Part shown: piece after piece, positions 29,513-37,655 of the stretch | Position numbering within the stretch: position 1 is the stretch's first letter | Layout: every line of letters starts with the position of its first letter | NCBI RefSeq assembly: GCF_947503795.1 | Contig: NZ_CANNEZ010000001.1 | Location: forward strand, 1,231,001 to 1,295,000 | Reading direction: 5' to 3' | From: an uncultured Jannaschia sp. | Lineage (GTDB): Bacteria; Pseudomonadota; Alphaproteobacteria; Rhodobacterales; Rhodobacteraceae | DNA: 64,000 nucleotides | Translations under genes and position numbers: made by a program | Notes under the pieces: model-generated | The model's database searches: none | Told to the model about the DNA's origin: nothing | Seen by the model: the letters and a program-made list of their open reading frames with translations, nothing else

Positions 29513-30979
29513 ATGCCCGCATATGACGATCTGATGGCCTTCCAGCGCGTGACCGAGGCCTTGGGACAGGTCGCGGGCCGCACGGGCTGGGATCAGGAGA
29601 CGCTGATGCCGCGCGGCGCCGCGCCCCAGCGCGCCGAGGAGATGGCCGCGCTGGAGGAGGTGCTGCACGCGCGCCGCACCGATCCGCGCCTGGGCGACTG
29701 GCTGGACGAAGCGCATGCCAGGGACGACGTGGCCGACGCCAACCTGCGCGAGATGCGCCGTGCCTACGACCGCAACCGCAAGGTGCCCGCCAAGCTCGCC
29801 GCCGAGATCGCGCGCGTCACCTCGCTGGCGCAGGGCCAATGGGCCGAAGCGCGGGCGGCGGACGATGCGGCGGCCTTTGTGCCGGTGCTGGCCGAGGTCG
29901 TGAGCCTGCGCCGCGAGGAGGGCGCAGCACTGGCCGAGGGCGGCGACGTCTACGACGCGCTGATGCAGGATTACGAGCCGGGTGCCGTCGCCGCCGACAT
30001 GGCCGCGATGTTCGACACGATGCGGCCCCGGCTGGTCGCGTTGCGCGAACGGGCCTTGGCGGGCGAGGCCGCGCCGACGCTCTCGGGGCACTTCCCCGAA
30101 GGCACGCAGCTTCTGCTGGCGCACGAGATCGCGACCGCCTTTGGCTACGACTTCGCCCATGGCCGCATCGACCGGGCGGTCCATCCGTTCTCGTCGGGCT
30201 CGGGGCTGGACGTGCGGATCACCACGCGCATCGACGAGGCCGATCCGTTCAACTGCCTCTACTCCACGATCCACGAGGTCGGGCATGCTTGCTACGAGCA
30301 GAATATCGACGGCGACCACCTCCTGACGCCACTTGGCCGGGGCGTGTCGATGGGCGTCCACGAAAGCCAATCGCGCAGCTACGAGAACCAGATGGGTCGG
30401 TCGGAGGCCTATTGCGGCTGGCTCTACGGACGGATGCGGGACCTCTTCGGAGAGATCGGGGTCACCTCGGAGCGCGACTTCTACCGGGCCGTCAATTCCG
30501 TCGGCACAGGCTTCATCCGCACCGAGGCGGACGAGTTGAACTACAACCTCCACGTCATGCTGCGCTTCGACATCGAGCGCGCGATGCTGGGCGGCGATCT
30601 GCCCCCCGCGGATGTCGAGGCGGCGTGGAACGACCGCTTCCGGGCGGATTTCGGGGTCGCGGTCGACAAGCCCTCGAACGGATTCCTGCAGGACGTGCAC
30701 TGGTCCGTGGGCCTGATGGGGTATTTCCCGACCTATTCGCTGGGCAACCTCTATGCAGGGTGCCTGATGGCGAAGGCGCGCGCGGACCTGCCGGGCATCG
30801 ACGGCGCGCTCGCGGCCGGCGACCCGTCCCCCGCGACCGGCTGGATGGCCGCGAACCTGCAACGGTGCGGCGGGCTGCGGACGCCGGTGGACACGATCCG
30901 CCACGCGACCGGAACAGAGCCCTCGGCCGAGCCGCTCCTGACCTATCTCGAAGCGAAGTTCGGCGACCTTTACCCCTAG
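29513..30979 (+). CDS. Carboxypeptidase, peptidase family M32
   Basis: A 488-residue cytoplasmic zinc metallocarboxypeptidase. The zinc motif is HEVGH (H254, E255, H258) in TIHEVGHACYEQN; the family motif HESQSR follows in VHESQSRSYEN with its downstream glutamate. The length is standard. It begins 1 base after ctaA, so it is probably read from the same transcript, and it converges with soeC (4-base stop overlap). Confidence 0.95.
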   Translation: MPAYDDLMAFQRVTEALGQVAGRTGWDQETLMPRGAAPQRAEEMAALEEVLHARRTDPRLGDWLDEAHARDDVADANLREMRRAYDRNRKVPAKLAAEIARVTSLAQGQWAEARAADDAAAFVPVLAEVVSLRREEGAALAEGGDVYDALMQDYEPGAVAADMAAMFDTMRPRLVALRERALAGEAAPTLSGHFPEGTQLLLAHEIATAFGYDFAHGRIDRAVHPFSSGSGLDVRITTRIDEADPFNCLYSTIHEVGHACYEQNIDGDHLLTPLGRGVSMGVHESQSRSYENQMGRSEAYCGWLYGRMRDLFGEIGVTSERDFYRAVNSVGTGFIRTEADELNYNLHVMLRFDIERAMLGGDLPPADVEAAWNDRFRADFGVAVDKPSNGFLQDVHWSVGLMGYFPTYSLGNLYAGCLMAKARADLPGIDGALAAGDPSPATGWMAANLQRCGGLRTPVDTIRHATGTEPSAEPLLTYLEAKFGDLYP

Positions 30980-31872
30980 GCGGCCGCGGGCGCCGTCCGG
31001 TCGGCATGGGCGCCGTAATAGAGGCCCACGACATGCTCGGCCTCGGCGAAGAAGAGCCATCGCGAGGTCAGCACGCCCGCGAGGTGCACGACGACCGCGA
31101 TCACCGCGTTCCAGTGGTGCATCGCGAAGATCAGGACCATCGCCGCGGGGATCAGCGACATCGCCAGCAGCGCGATGACCCGCAGCTTGACGGCGTGCTT
31201 CCGGGCCACCTGATAGACCATCTCGCGGGTCAGGTAGTTGTCGCCGGTATGTGGCTTTTCCCAGAGCGTGACGGTGCCATCCAGCCGCGTCGCGGTCCGC
31301 GCGGTACTGCCCGCCTCGGCGAAGCGGCGGTCGCCCTTCCACCAGTGCCAGACCTGCAGCGCACCGGCGAGGAGAAGGAGGACGCCCGCGACCTCGGTGT
31401 TGGCTGAAAGGAGCGCGCCGCCTGCCAGCGACACGGTGAGAAACAGCGCGGGCGTGGCCCACTGGTTCCAGCGCGGCACGGTGCGAAGCTGGGTGTAGAT
31501 CATCGAGGTCGTGAAGACCGTCGCCATCCCGAGGATCGCGCCGATCCAGCCGAGCGGCGCCCAATGCGCATCGAGGAACACGAGGCCAGCCGCGTAGATC
31601 GCGAGGATCACGAGCGCCGACACCGCCGCCCACGCCTCGCGCGAGAGCCAGGAGGAGCGCCATTCGCGGTAGCTGCGCCAGGCGTTCTTGCGGTTCTTGA
31701 GGTGAAAGGTCGCTGCCAGCAGCCCCCCCACGGCGAGCGCATAGGCGATTGCGAAGAACACGAAGGCGACCGAGCCGGTGGGCGCCGGAAAGCCGAATCC
31801 GAGAAAGAACAGAAGGCCGAAGCCCGCGCCAGAGAGCGACGAGAAGATGATGACGGACGGTGCGGGATGCAT
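30976..31872 (-). CDS. soeC: Membrane anchor subunit of sulfite dehydrogenase SoeABC
   Basis: A 298-residue DmsC/NrfD-like quinone-reducing anchor with about eight hydrophobic helices. It carries electrons from the SoeAB module to the membrane quinone pool. Assignment as SoeC rather than a DMSO-reductase anchor rests on context: soeB directly upstream (1-base overlap) and the xsc-pta-ackA genes before soeA. The ATG at 31872 fits the family start MHPAPSVIIFSSLSGAGFG. Confidence 0.88.
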   Translation of the reverse strand: MHPAPSVIIFSSLSGAGFGLLFFLGFGFPAPTGSVAFVFFAIAYALAVGGLLAATFHLKNRKNAWRSYREWRSSWLSREAWAAVSALVILAIYAAGLVFLDAHWAPLGWIGAILGMATVFTTSMIYTQLRTVPRWNQWATPALFLTVSLAGGALLSANTEVAGVLLLLAGALQVWHWWKGDRRFAEAGSTARTATRLDGTVTLWEKPHTGDNYLTREMVYQVARKHAVKLRVIALLAMSLIPAAMVLIFAMHHWNAVIAVVVHLAGVLTSRWLFFAEAEHVVGLYYGAHADRTAPAAA

Positions 31873-32657
31873 CAGACCTTCTCCAGCGCGCGGTCGACCC
31901 AGGCGAGAAAGCCCGTCGGCTCCTCGGCGACGGGGGCGAGGAACGGGGCGAGGATGTCCTCGTCGCCGCCCATCACCGGCGGCTGGATCGTGTCCTTGGG
32001 ACGCGGCGGCAGATACTTGTTGACCGGCGCGGTGCCCTGTTCCGGCATCAGGTCGACGCCGCCCCGCGCGGCCACCAGCTTCGAGACGGCACTGTCGGGG
32101 TCCGAGAGATCGCCGAAGTGTCGCGCGCCCGCCGGGCAGGTTCGCACGCAGGCCGGCTGGCGATCCACTTCGGGCAGGGTCTCGTTGTAGATCCGGTCGA
32201 CGCAGAGTGTGCATTTCTTCATGACGCCCGCGGCCTCGTCGGCCTCGCGGGCGCCGTAGGGGCAAGCCCAGGCGCAGAGGCCGCAGCCCATGCAGGCGTC
32301 TTCGTTGACCAGCACGATCCCGTCCTCGGCCCGCTTGTAGCTGGCGCCGGTGGGGCAGACCGTGACGCAGGGCGCGTCGTCGCAGTGCAGGCAGGATTTC
32401 GGGAAATGCACCGTCTGCGCCAGCCGGGGCGGCACGTGGTCCGCCAGCATCGGGTCGGGCGCCACCTGGAAGGCGTGAATGCGATTGAGGAAGGTTCCCG
32501 ACGCGTCACCGTAGGGATCCTGATCGCTGAGCGGCGCGCCGTAGTTCTGGGTGTTCCAGCCCTTGCAGGCCGTGACGCAGGCGTGACAGCCGACACAGGT
32601 GTCGAGGTCGATCACGAGGCCCAGCTTCTTCTGGACCGTATCGGGCAAGGTGGTCAT
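31872..32657 (-). CDS. soeB: Iron-sulfur subunit of sulfite dehydrogenase SoeABC
   Basis: A 261-residue ferredoxin-like subunit with four [4Fe-4S] binding clusters of cysteines: CVGCHACVTAC, CLHCDDAPCVTVCPTGA, CMGCGLCAWACPYGA and the CTLC...CVRTCP group. It passes electrons from the molybdopterin subunit to the anchor. No signal peptide is present, so the complex faces the cytoplasm, as known for SoeABC. A 97-base gap containing a 7-bp stem-loop (32695-32701 with 32719-32725) separates it from soeA. Confidence 0.92.
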   Translation of the reverse strand: MTTLPDTVQKKLGLVIDLDTCVGCHACVTACKGWNTQNYGAPLSDQDPYGDASGTFLNRIHAFQVAPDPMLADHVPPRLAQTVHFPKSCLHCDDAPCVTVCPTGASYKRAEDGIVLVNEDACMGCGLCAWACPYGAREADEAAGVMKKCTLCVDRIYNETLPEVDRQPACVRTCPAGARHFGDLSDPDSAVSKLVAARGGVDLMPEQGTAPVNKYLPPRPKDTIQPPVMGGDEDILAPFLAPVAEEPTGFLAWVDRALEKV

Positions 32658-32754
32658 CGGGTCGATCCTCGGGTCGGATTGGCGGCGGCGGCGGGGCGAG
32701 GGGCCGGCCCTTCGCGCGCCTCGCCATCTCTGCGGGACATCGACGGGCGCGGCA

Positions 32755-35577
32755 TCAGACCGTCCACCGCAGCTCGTCCGGGCCCTTGCCCACCGGACTG
32801 GCCTGACGCCCGGTATCGGGCTTCGAACGGAGGTCGGCGGGCGGCGGGACCTTCTCGATCGCGACCTTGAGGTCGAACCACGCGGCCTGCCCGGTGATGG
32901 GGTCGGAATTGCTCCACCGCATCCCGTCCTTCTTCGGCGGAAGCAGTTCGTGGATCAGGTGATTCAGCAGGAACCCCTTGTTGGCCTCCGGCGCGTCGTC
33001 GTGGAGCGCCCATGCACCCTTGCGCTTGCCGATGGCGTTCCAGGTCCAGACCGTGTTCTCGTTCAGCGCCGGCATATGCGCCACAGGCACCGTGATCTCG
33101 CCATGGGGCGAGGTGACACGCGCCCAGTCGTCCTCCGCGAAGCCATGCGCCTCCCAGAGCTTCGTCGGCAGGTAGAGAGGGTTGCGGCCGTGGATCTGGC
33201 GGAGCCAGGCGTTCTGTGTGCCCCAGGAGTGGTACATCGCCATCGGCCGCTGGGTCAGGGCCGTGATGGTATACTTGCCGTCTCCGCCGTGGTCGGCGGT
33301 CGGATCCCACCAGATCGGCAGCGGATCCATCGTCGCCTTGATCCGCGTGCGGAGGTGGTCGGGCGGCTGGCGATCGCCATGCCCTTCGGCGGCGAGCTGG
33401 AAGCGGCGCAGGGGTTCGCACCAGAGGGTGAACAGATAGGGCGACGCCTTGTCGTAGAGGCCGATCTCGACCGCCCAATCCTGGTAGGCGCGGTTCCACG
33501 GCTTGTAGAATTGCGCCTCCTCGGGGATGTGCGCGACGCAGAAGCCGCCGTTCTCGATATAGGCGTCGAGCTGGGCGGGGTTCGGCGCGCCGCGCCCGGT
33601 CTCGTCGCCATTGCCGCGCCAGCCCATCAGGGGGCCGACGCCCGGACGCCGCTCGTGACGGACGATGTAGTCGGCGTAATCGGCGAATTTCTGGCCGCCG
33701 TCATCGGTCACGAAACCCGGCAGGCCCAGCTTTGCCCCAAGGTCGATCAGCGCCGACTGGAAGCCCTTCACATCGCGATCCGGCTCGACCACGGGCCAGC
33801 GGATTGCATCGGCCGCGGCCTCGGCCTCGCAGATGGGCCGGTCGAGCAGCGAAATGCAGTCGTGGCGTTCGAGATAGGTCGTGTCGGGCAGGATCAGATC
33901 GGCATAGGCCACCATCTCGGAGGAATAGGCGTCCGAGTAGATGATATGCGGGATGACGTAGGACCCGTCCTCGCGCGTGTCCGAGAGCATCGCCATCGTG
34001 CCCGACGTGTTCATGGACGAGTTCCACGCCATGTTCGCCATGTAGAGGAACAGCGTGTCGATCTCGTAGGGGTCGCCCGCATGGGCGTTCGAGATGACCA
34101 TGTGCATCATCCCGTGCGCCGACATGGGGTTCTCCCACGTGAACGCCTTGTCGATGCGAGCGGGGGTGCCGTCGCCCTTCAGCGCCAGGTCCTGCGGTCC
34201 GTGGACGAAGCCCAGATGCGGGCCGTCGAGCGGCGCGCCGGGCGTGACCTTGCAATGGGGCTTCGGGTGGGCCGTCGCGGGCTTGGGGTAGGGTGGCTTG
34301 AAGCGGAAACCGCCTGGCGTCTCGACCGAGCCGATCAGGATCTGGAGGAGGTGCAACGCGCGGCAGGTCTGGAAGCCGTTGGCATGGGCCGAGATGCCGC
34401 GCATGGCGTGAAAGCTGACCGGGCGGCCCGTCATGGTCTTGTGCGTCCGGCCCCGGAAATCGGTCCATTCGCGATCCAGCTCGATCGCCTCGTCGAAGGC
34501 CACCCGCGCGATCTCGGAGGCCAGCGCGCGGATGCGGGGGGCGGGAATGCCGGTGCGCTCGGCCACGGCCTCGGGCGCGTAGTCGTCGGTGAGGTACTTG
34601 TGCGCGAGATGGTGGAAGACGGTGCGATGGGTGACGCCGTCCACCTCCCACGCGCCGGTCAGGTCGGGCTCGACCCCGTCCGCATCGTAGCAACGGGGGC
34701 GGTTCTCGCGGCGGCACCAGACCAGCGCGTGGCCGTCATCGTCCTTCAGCGGCAGGCCCTCGCCCGCGCCCTCGGCCGCGTCGATCAGGACCGGCGCGTC
34801 GGTGAACTGTGCGAGGTAGTCGAGGTCGATCTTGCCCGCCTTCAGGAGACAATGCACGAGGCTGAGGATCAGGAGGCCATCGGTGCCCGGCGTGACCCCG
34901 AACCAGTCGTCGGCCACGGCGTTGTAGCCCGAGCGAACGGGGTTCACGCCGACGACGCGCCCGCCATGGCCCTTCATGCGTCCGATGCCCATCTTGATGG
35001 GGTTCGAGTCGTGATCCTCCGCCACGCCGAAGAGGATGAAAAGCTTCGTACGCTCCCAATCGGGCTGCCCGAACTCCCAGAAGGCGCCGCCCATCGTGTA
35101 GATGCCGCCCGCCGCCATGTTGACCGAGCAGAAGCCGCCATGGGCCGCGTAATTGGGCGTGCCGAAGGCCTGCGCCCACCAGCTCGTGAAGCTCTGGGAC
35201 TGGTCGCGGCCGGTGAAGAAGGCGAGCTTTGACGGATCGGTCTCGCGAATGGGTTTCAGCCAGCCGGCGGCGATGTCGTAGGCCTCGTCCCAGGAAATCT
35301 CCTCGAACTCGCCCGAGCCGCGCGGCCCGGTCCGTTTCATCGGCGCGCGCAGCCGCGAGGGCGCGTTGTGCTGCATGATGCCCGCCGAGCCCTTGGCGCA
35401 GAGCACACCGCGATTGACCGGGTGGTCGCGGTTGCCCTCGATATAGGCGACCTTCTCGCCCTGATCGGTGTGCTTGATATGCACGTCGATACCGCAGCGA
35501 CAGGCGCACATGTAGCAGGTCGTCTTGCGGATTTCGTCGCCCACCTTCGGATGCAGGTCGATCTTCGGCGTGTTCAT
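32755..35577 (-). CDS. soeA: Molybdopterin subunit of cytoplasmic sulfite dehydrogenase SoeABC
   Basis: A 940-residue molybdopterin oxidoreductase of the DMSO-reductase superfamily that oxidises sulfite to sulfate. The N-terminal [4Fe-4S] site is C21, C24, C28 and C60. There is no twin-arginine signal, unlike periplasmic DMSO, polysulfide or thiosulfate reductases. That, plus coupling to ackA (ATGA) downstream of xsc and pta, points to SoeA, which removes the sulfite released by Xsc. Molybdopterin dinucleotide-binding domains are recognisable through the middle and C-terminal region (VTSPHGEITVPV). Sequence alone cannot fully exclude another substrate. Confidence 0.9.
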   Translation of the reverse strand: MNTPKIDLHPKVGDEIRKTTCYMCACRCGIDVHIKHTDQGEKVAYIEGNRDHPVNRGVLCAKGSAGIMQHNAPSRLRAPMKRTGPRGSGEFEEISWDEAYDIAAGWLKPIRETDPSKLAFFTGRDQSQSFTSWWAQAFGTPNYAAHGGFCSVNMAAGGIYTMGGAFWEFGQPDWERTKLFILFGVAEDHDSNPIKMGIGRMKGHGGRVVGVNPVRSGYNAVADDWFGVTPGTDGLLILSLVHCLLKAGKIDLDYLAQFTDAPVLIDAAEGAGEGLPLKDDDGHALVWCRRENRPRCYDADGVEPDLTGAWEVDGVTHRTVFHHLAHKYLTDDYAPEAVAERTGIPAPRIRALASEIARVAFDEAIELDREWTDFRGRTHKTMTGRPVSFHAMRGISAHANGFQTCRALHLLQILIGSVETPGGFRFKPPYPKPATAHPKPHCKVTPGAPLDGPHLGFVHGPQDLALKGDGTPARIDKAFTWENPMSAHGMMHMVISNAHAGDPYEIDTLFLYMANMAWNSSMNTSGTMAMLSDTREDGSYVIPHIIYSDAYSSEMVAYADLILPDTTYLERHDCISLLDRPICEAEAAADAIRWPVVEPDRDVKGFQSALIDLGAKLGLPGFVTDDGGQKFADYADYIVRHERRPGVGPLMGWRGNGDETGRGAPNPAQLDAYIENGGFCVAHIPEEAQFYKPWNRAYQDWAVEIGLYDKASPYLFTLWCEPLRRFQLAAEGHGDRQPPDHLRTRIKATMDPLPIWWDPTADHGGDGKYTITALTQRPMAMYHSWGTQNAWLRQIHGRNPLYLPTKLWEAHGFAEDDWARVTSPHGEITVPVAHMPALNENTVWTWNAIGKRKGAWALHDDAPEANKGFLLNHLIHELLPPKKDGMRWSNSDPITGQAAWFDLKVAIEKVPPPADLRSKPDTGRQASPVGKGPDELRWTV

Positions 35578-36647
35578 CTCGGCTCCCCGTCCAGCAGCCG
35601 CTGCGCATCCCGCGCAAGCGTCCGCTCTTCCTCCGCGACCACGACGTGAACCGGCACCTCGCCCGCCCAGGCGAGTCGCGCCGCGATCTCGTCCCGGACC
35701 CCTACGTCATTCTGGCCGATCCCGCCGGTGAAGGCGAGGGCGTCGAGCCCGCCCATCGCCGCAATGGCCGAGCCCGCGTGGCGGACGGCCCAGTAGATGA
35801 AATGGGCACGGGCGAAGCGCGCGGCCTCGGATCCGTCGGCCAGCAGCGCGCGCATGTCGCTGTGGCCGCCCAGCCCCAGAAGCCCCGACGCGCGGTTGAG
35901 CCGGTCGGCGGCACCGTCGATGCCGTGCCGCCGCGCCATGTCGAGCACGGCCATCGGGTCGATATCGCCGGACCGCGTGCCCATCGTCAGGCCCGCCGTG
36001 GGCGAGTAGCCCATCGACGTCGCCACCGACCGGCCGTCGCGGATCGCGCAGAGCGACGCGCCGTTCCCGAGATGCAGCGCCAGGAGGCGCGGGGGCAGGT
36101 CGCCGCTTTCGCGCAAGGTCTCCGTCAGGCCCGCATAGCTGATCCCGTGAAATCCGTATCGGCGGAGGCCCTGCGCGCGGTCGTCTTCGGGGAGCGCATA
36201 GGCCCGCGCGACCTCCGGAACGGTCGCGTGGAAGGCGGTGTCGAACCCGGCCACCTGCACGAGGTCTGGTGCGCGGGCCGCCAGAGCGCGGATGGGCGCG
36301 AGGTTGTGGGGATTGTGGAGCGGGGCGAGGGGCGTCTGCACCTCGATCCCGGCGATGACCTCCGGCGTGATGCGCACGGTCCCGTCGAAGGCCGAGCCGC
36401 CATGAACGACCCGGTGGACCGCCGCGTCGAGACAATCCACCGGATGGCCGCGGTCGCGCAGCGCATCGAGCATGAGGTCCGTCGCGGCGTCATGGTCCGC
36501 GATCGCGCGCGTCTGCGCCACGCCGCCGAGCTCGATCCGGGCATCGCCGCCGATCTCGGACACGACGCCGTCGAAGATCTCGGTCAATGCCGCATCGAAC
36601 AGCGCGAATTTCAACGACGAGCTGCCTGCGTTGACGACGAGCATCAT
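35574..36647 (-). CDS. ackA: Acetate kinase
   Basis: Interconverts acetyl phosphate and acetate with ATP formation. 357 residues, shorter than the usual ~400. Motifs: VVNAGSSSLKFALF at the N-terminus, AVHRVVHGG, GFHGISYAGL, ALHLGNGASLCAI and AFTGGIGQND. Its ATG at 36647 overlaps the pta stop and its stop overlaps the soeA ATG, so it is translationally locked into the taurine operon. It gives the cell an ATP-yielding outlet for acetyl phosphate made by Xsc, beside Pta. Confidence 0.95.
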   Translation of the reverse strand: MMLVVNAGSSSLKFALFDAALTEIFDGVVSEIGGDARIELGGVAQTRAIADHDAATDLMLDALRDRGHPVDCLDAAVHRVVHGGSAFDGTVRITPEVIAGIEVQTPLAPLHNPHNLAPIRALAARAPDLVQVAGFDTAFHATVPEVARAYALPEDDRAQGLRRYGFHGISYAGLTETLRESGDLPPRLLALHLGNGASLCAIRDGRSVATSMGYSPTAGLTMGTRSGDIDPMAVLDMARRHGIDGAADRLNRASGLLGLGGHSDMRALLADGSEAARFARAHFIYWAVRHAGSAIAAMGGLDALAFTGGIGQNDVGVRDEIAARLAWAGEVPVHVVVAEEERTLARDAQRLLDGEPR

Positions 36648-37576
36648 GGCCGCGCCGCCGCGACGATCATCCCGAGCGCGGCGCTGGCCAGCCGTGCCGG
36701 CGTCTTCTGAGCCCGCGAGGTCAACAGGATCGGGACCCGCGCGCCCATCACCACGCCGCCCGCACATGCGCCGAGCGCGAAGACCAGCGTCTTGAAAAGC
36801 ACGTTGCCCGTCGTGATCGCGGGCGCGACCATGATGTCGGCGGCCCCGGCCACCGGGTCATCGTAGCCCTTGATCGCCGCCGCCTCGGATGACAGCGCGA
36901 GGTCCATCGCGATGGGTCCCGCCACGTCCGCCTCGGGGATGGCATGGCGGGCCCATGCCGCGATCTCCTGCGATTCCAGCGTGTTGGGGATCGACGCGAT
37001 GGGGTCCTCGGTCGCGGCCAGCAGGGCGGCGCGGGGCCGCTCGATCCCGAGGATGCGGGCCAAGGCCACGGCGTGGCCGAGGCAGGCCTTCCGCGTCTCG
37101 ACATCAGGCGCCACGTTCAGCGCCGCGTCCGTCAGCAGGAGCGGTCGGTCGTCGCCGGGCCGGGTGATGTGAAAGACATGGCCGCAACGCACCCCATCGT
37201 CGCGAAGGCCCGCCGCGCGGGGCAGCAGACCGCGCAGGAAGGTCGACGTGTGGACCTGACCCTTCATGATCGCGTCCGCATCTCCGGTCCGCGCCAGTGC
37301 CGCGGCGGCGGGCGAGGCCGCGGCGGCCGGCGCGTCGACCAGGCGCAGACCCGAGATGTCCCATTCGATCCCGTCCGCGGCGGCGGCGATCTTGGCCGGA
37401 TCGCCCACGAGGATCGGCTCCGCCAGCCCGTTCTCCGCCATCTCGCGCAATCCCGCCAGCGCGGTCACGGAGCCCGCATTCACCAGTGCGACACGAGGCA
37501 CGGGCAGGCCGCGTGCGCGGGTCAGGAGACCCTCGGGTGCGACGGGTTCGGTGGGCGACAGGAAGGTATGCGTCAT
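36644..37576 (-). CDS. pta: Phosphate acetyltransferase (short form)
   Basis: Converts acetyl phosphate to acetyl-CoA. 310 residues, the short single-domain PTA/PTB type found beside xsc in sulfonate degraders. Segments include PRVALVNAGSVTAL, GDADAIMKGQVHTSTFLRG and a C-terminal APAITTGNVLFKTLVF. The ATG at 37576 is preceded by AGGA. Between xsc and this gene lies a strong hairpin. The stop overlaps the ackA start. Confidence 0.93.
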   Translation of the reverse strand: MTHTFLSPTEPVAPEGLLTRARGLPVPRVALVNAGSVTALAGLREMAENGLAEPILVGDPAKIAAAADGIEWDISGLRLVDAPAAAASPAAAALARTGDADAIMKGQVHTSTFLRGLLPRAAGLRDDGVRCGHVFHITRPGDDRPLLLTDAALNVAPDVETRKACLGHAVALARILGIERPRAALLAATEDPIASIPNTLESQEIAAWARHAIPEADVAGPIAMDLALSSEAAAIKGYDDPVAGAADIMVAPAITTGNVLFKTLVFALGACAGGVVMGARVPILLTSRAQKTPARLASAALGMIVAAARP

Positions 37577-37589
37577 GCAGGTGGTCCTT

Positions 37590-37622
37590 GGGCTATGGTG
37601 CGGCGTCGCCGAACCATAGCCC
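37590..37622 (-). other. Strong intercistronic hairpin between xsc and pta
   Basis: A perfect 10-bp stem (37590-37599 with 37613-37622, GGGCTATGGT/ACCATAGCCC) whose 13-base loop can fold further through a 4-bp CGGC/GCCG stem. No T run follows, so it is not a simple terminator. It may stabilise the xsc mRNA end or reduce read-through into pta. Confidence 0.7.
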
Positions 37623-37655
37623 ACCCGGTGCGTCGCGGGCGTGACCGTGTGGCGA

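Noticed and set aside
29333-31663. A 776-codon leftward frame across ctaA, M32 and soeC.
   Set aside because: It spans three recognised genes in other frames and shows no family sequence; a shadow frame.
32599-35232. An 877-codon open frame antisense to soeA.
   Set aside because: It is the reverse-strand shadow of a high-GC gene: Arg/Val/His-rich, no domain, while soeA on the other strand has full motif content.
30976-35577. Annotation as DMSO, polysulfide or thiosulfate reductase.
   Set aside because: SoeA has no twin-arginine signal and the genes are coupled to xsc-pta-ackA, which fits sulfite dehydrogenase SoeABC better.
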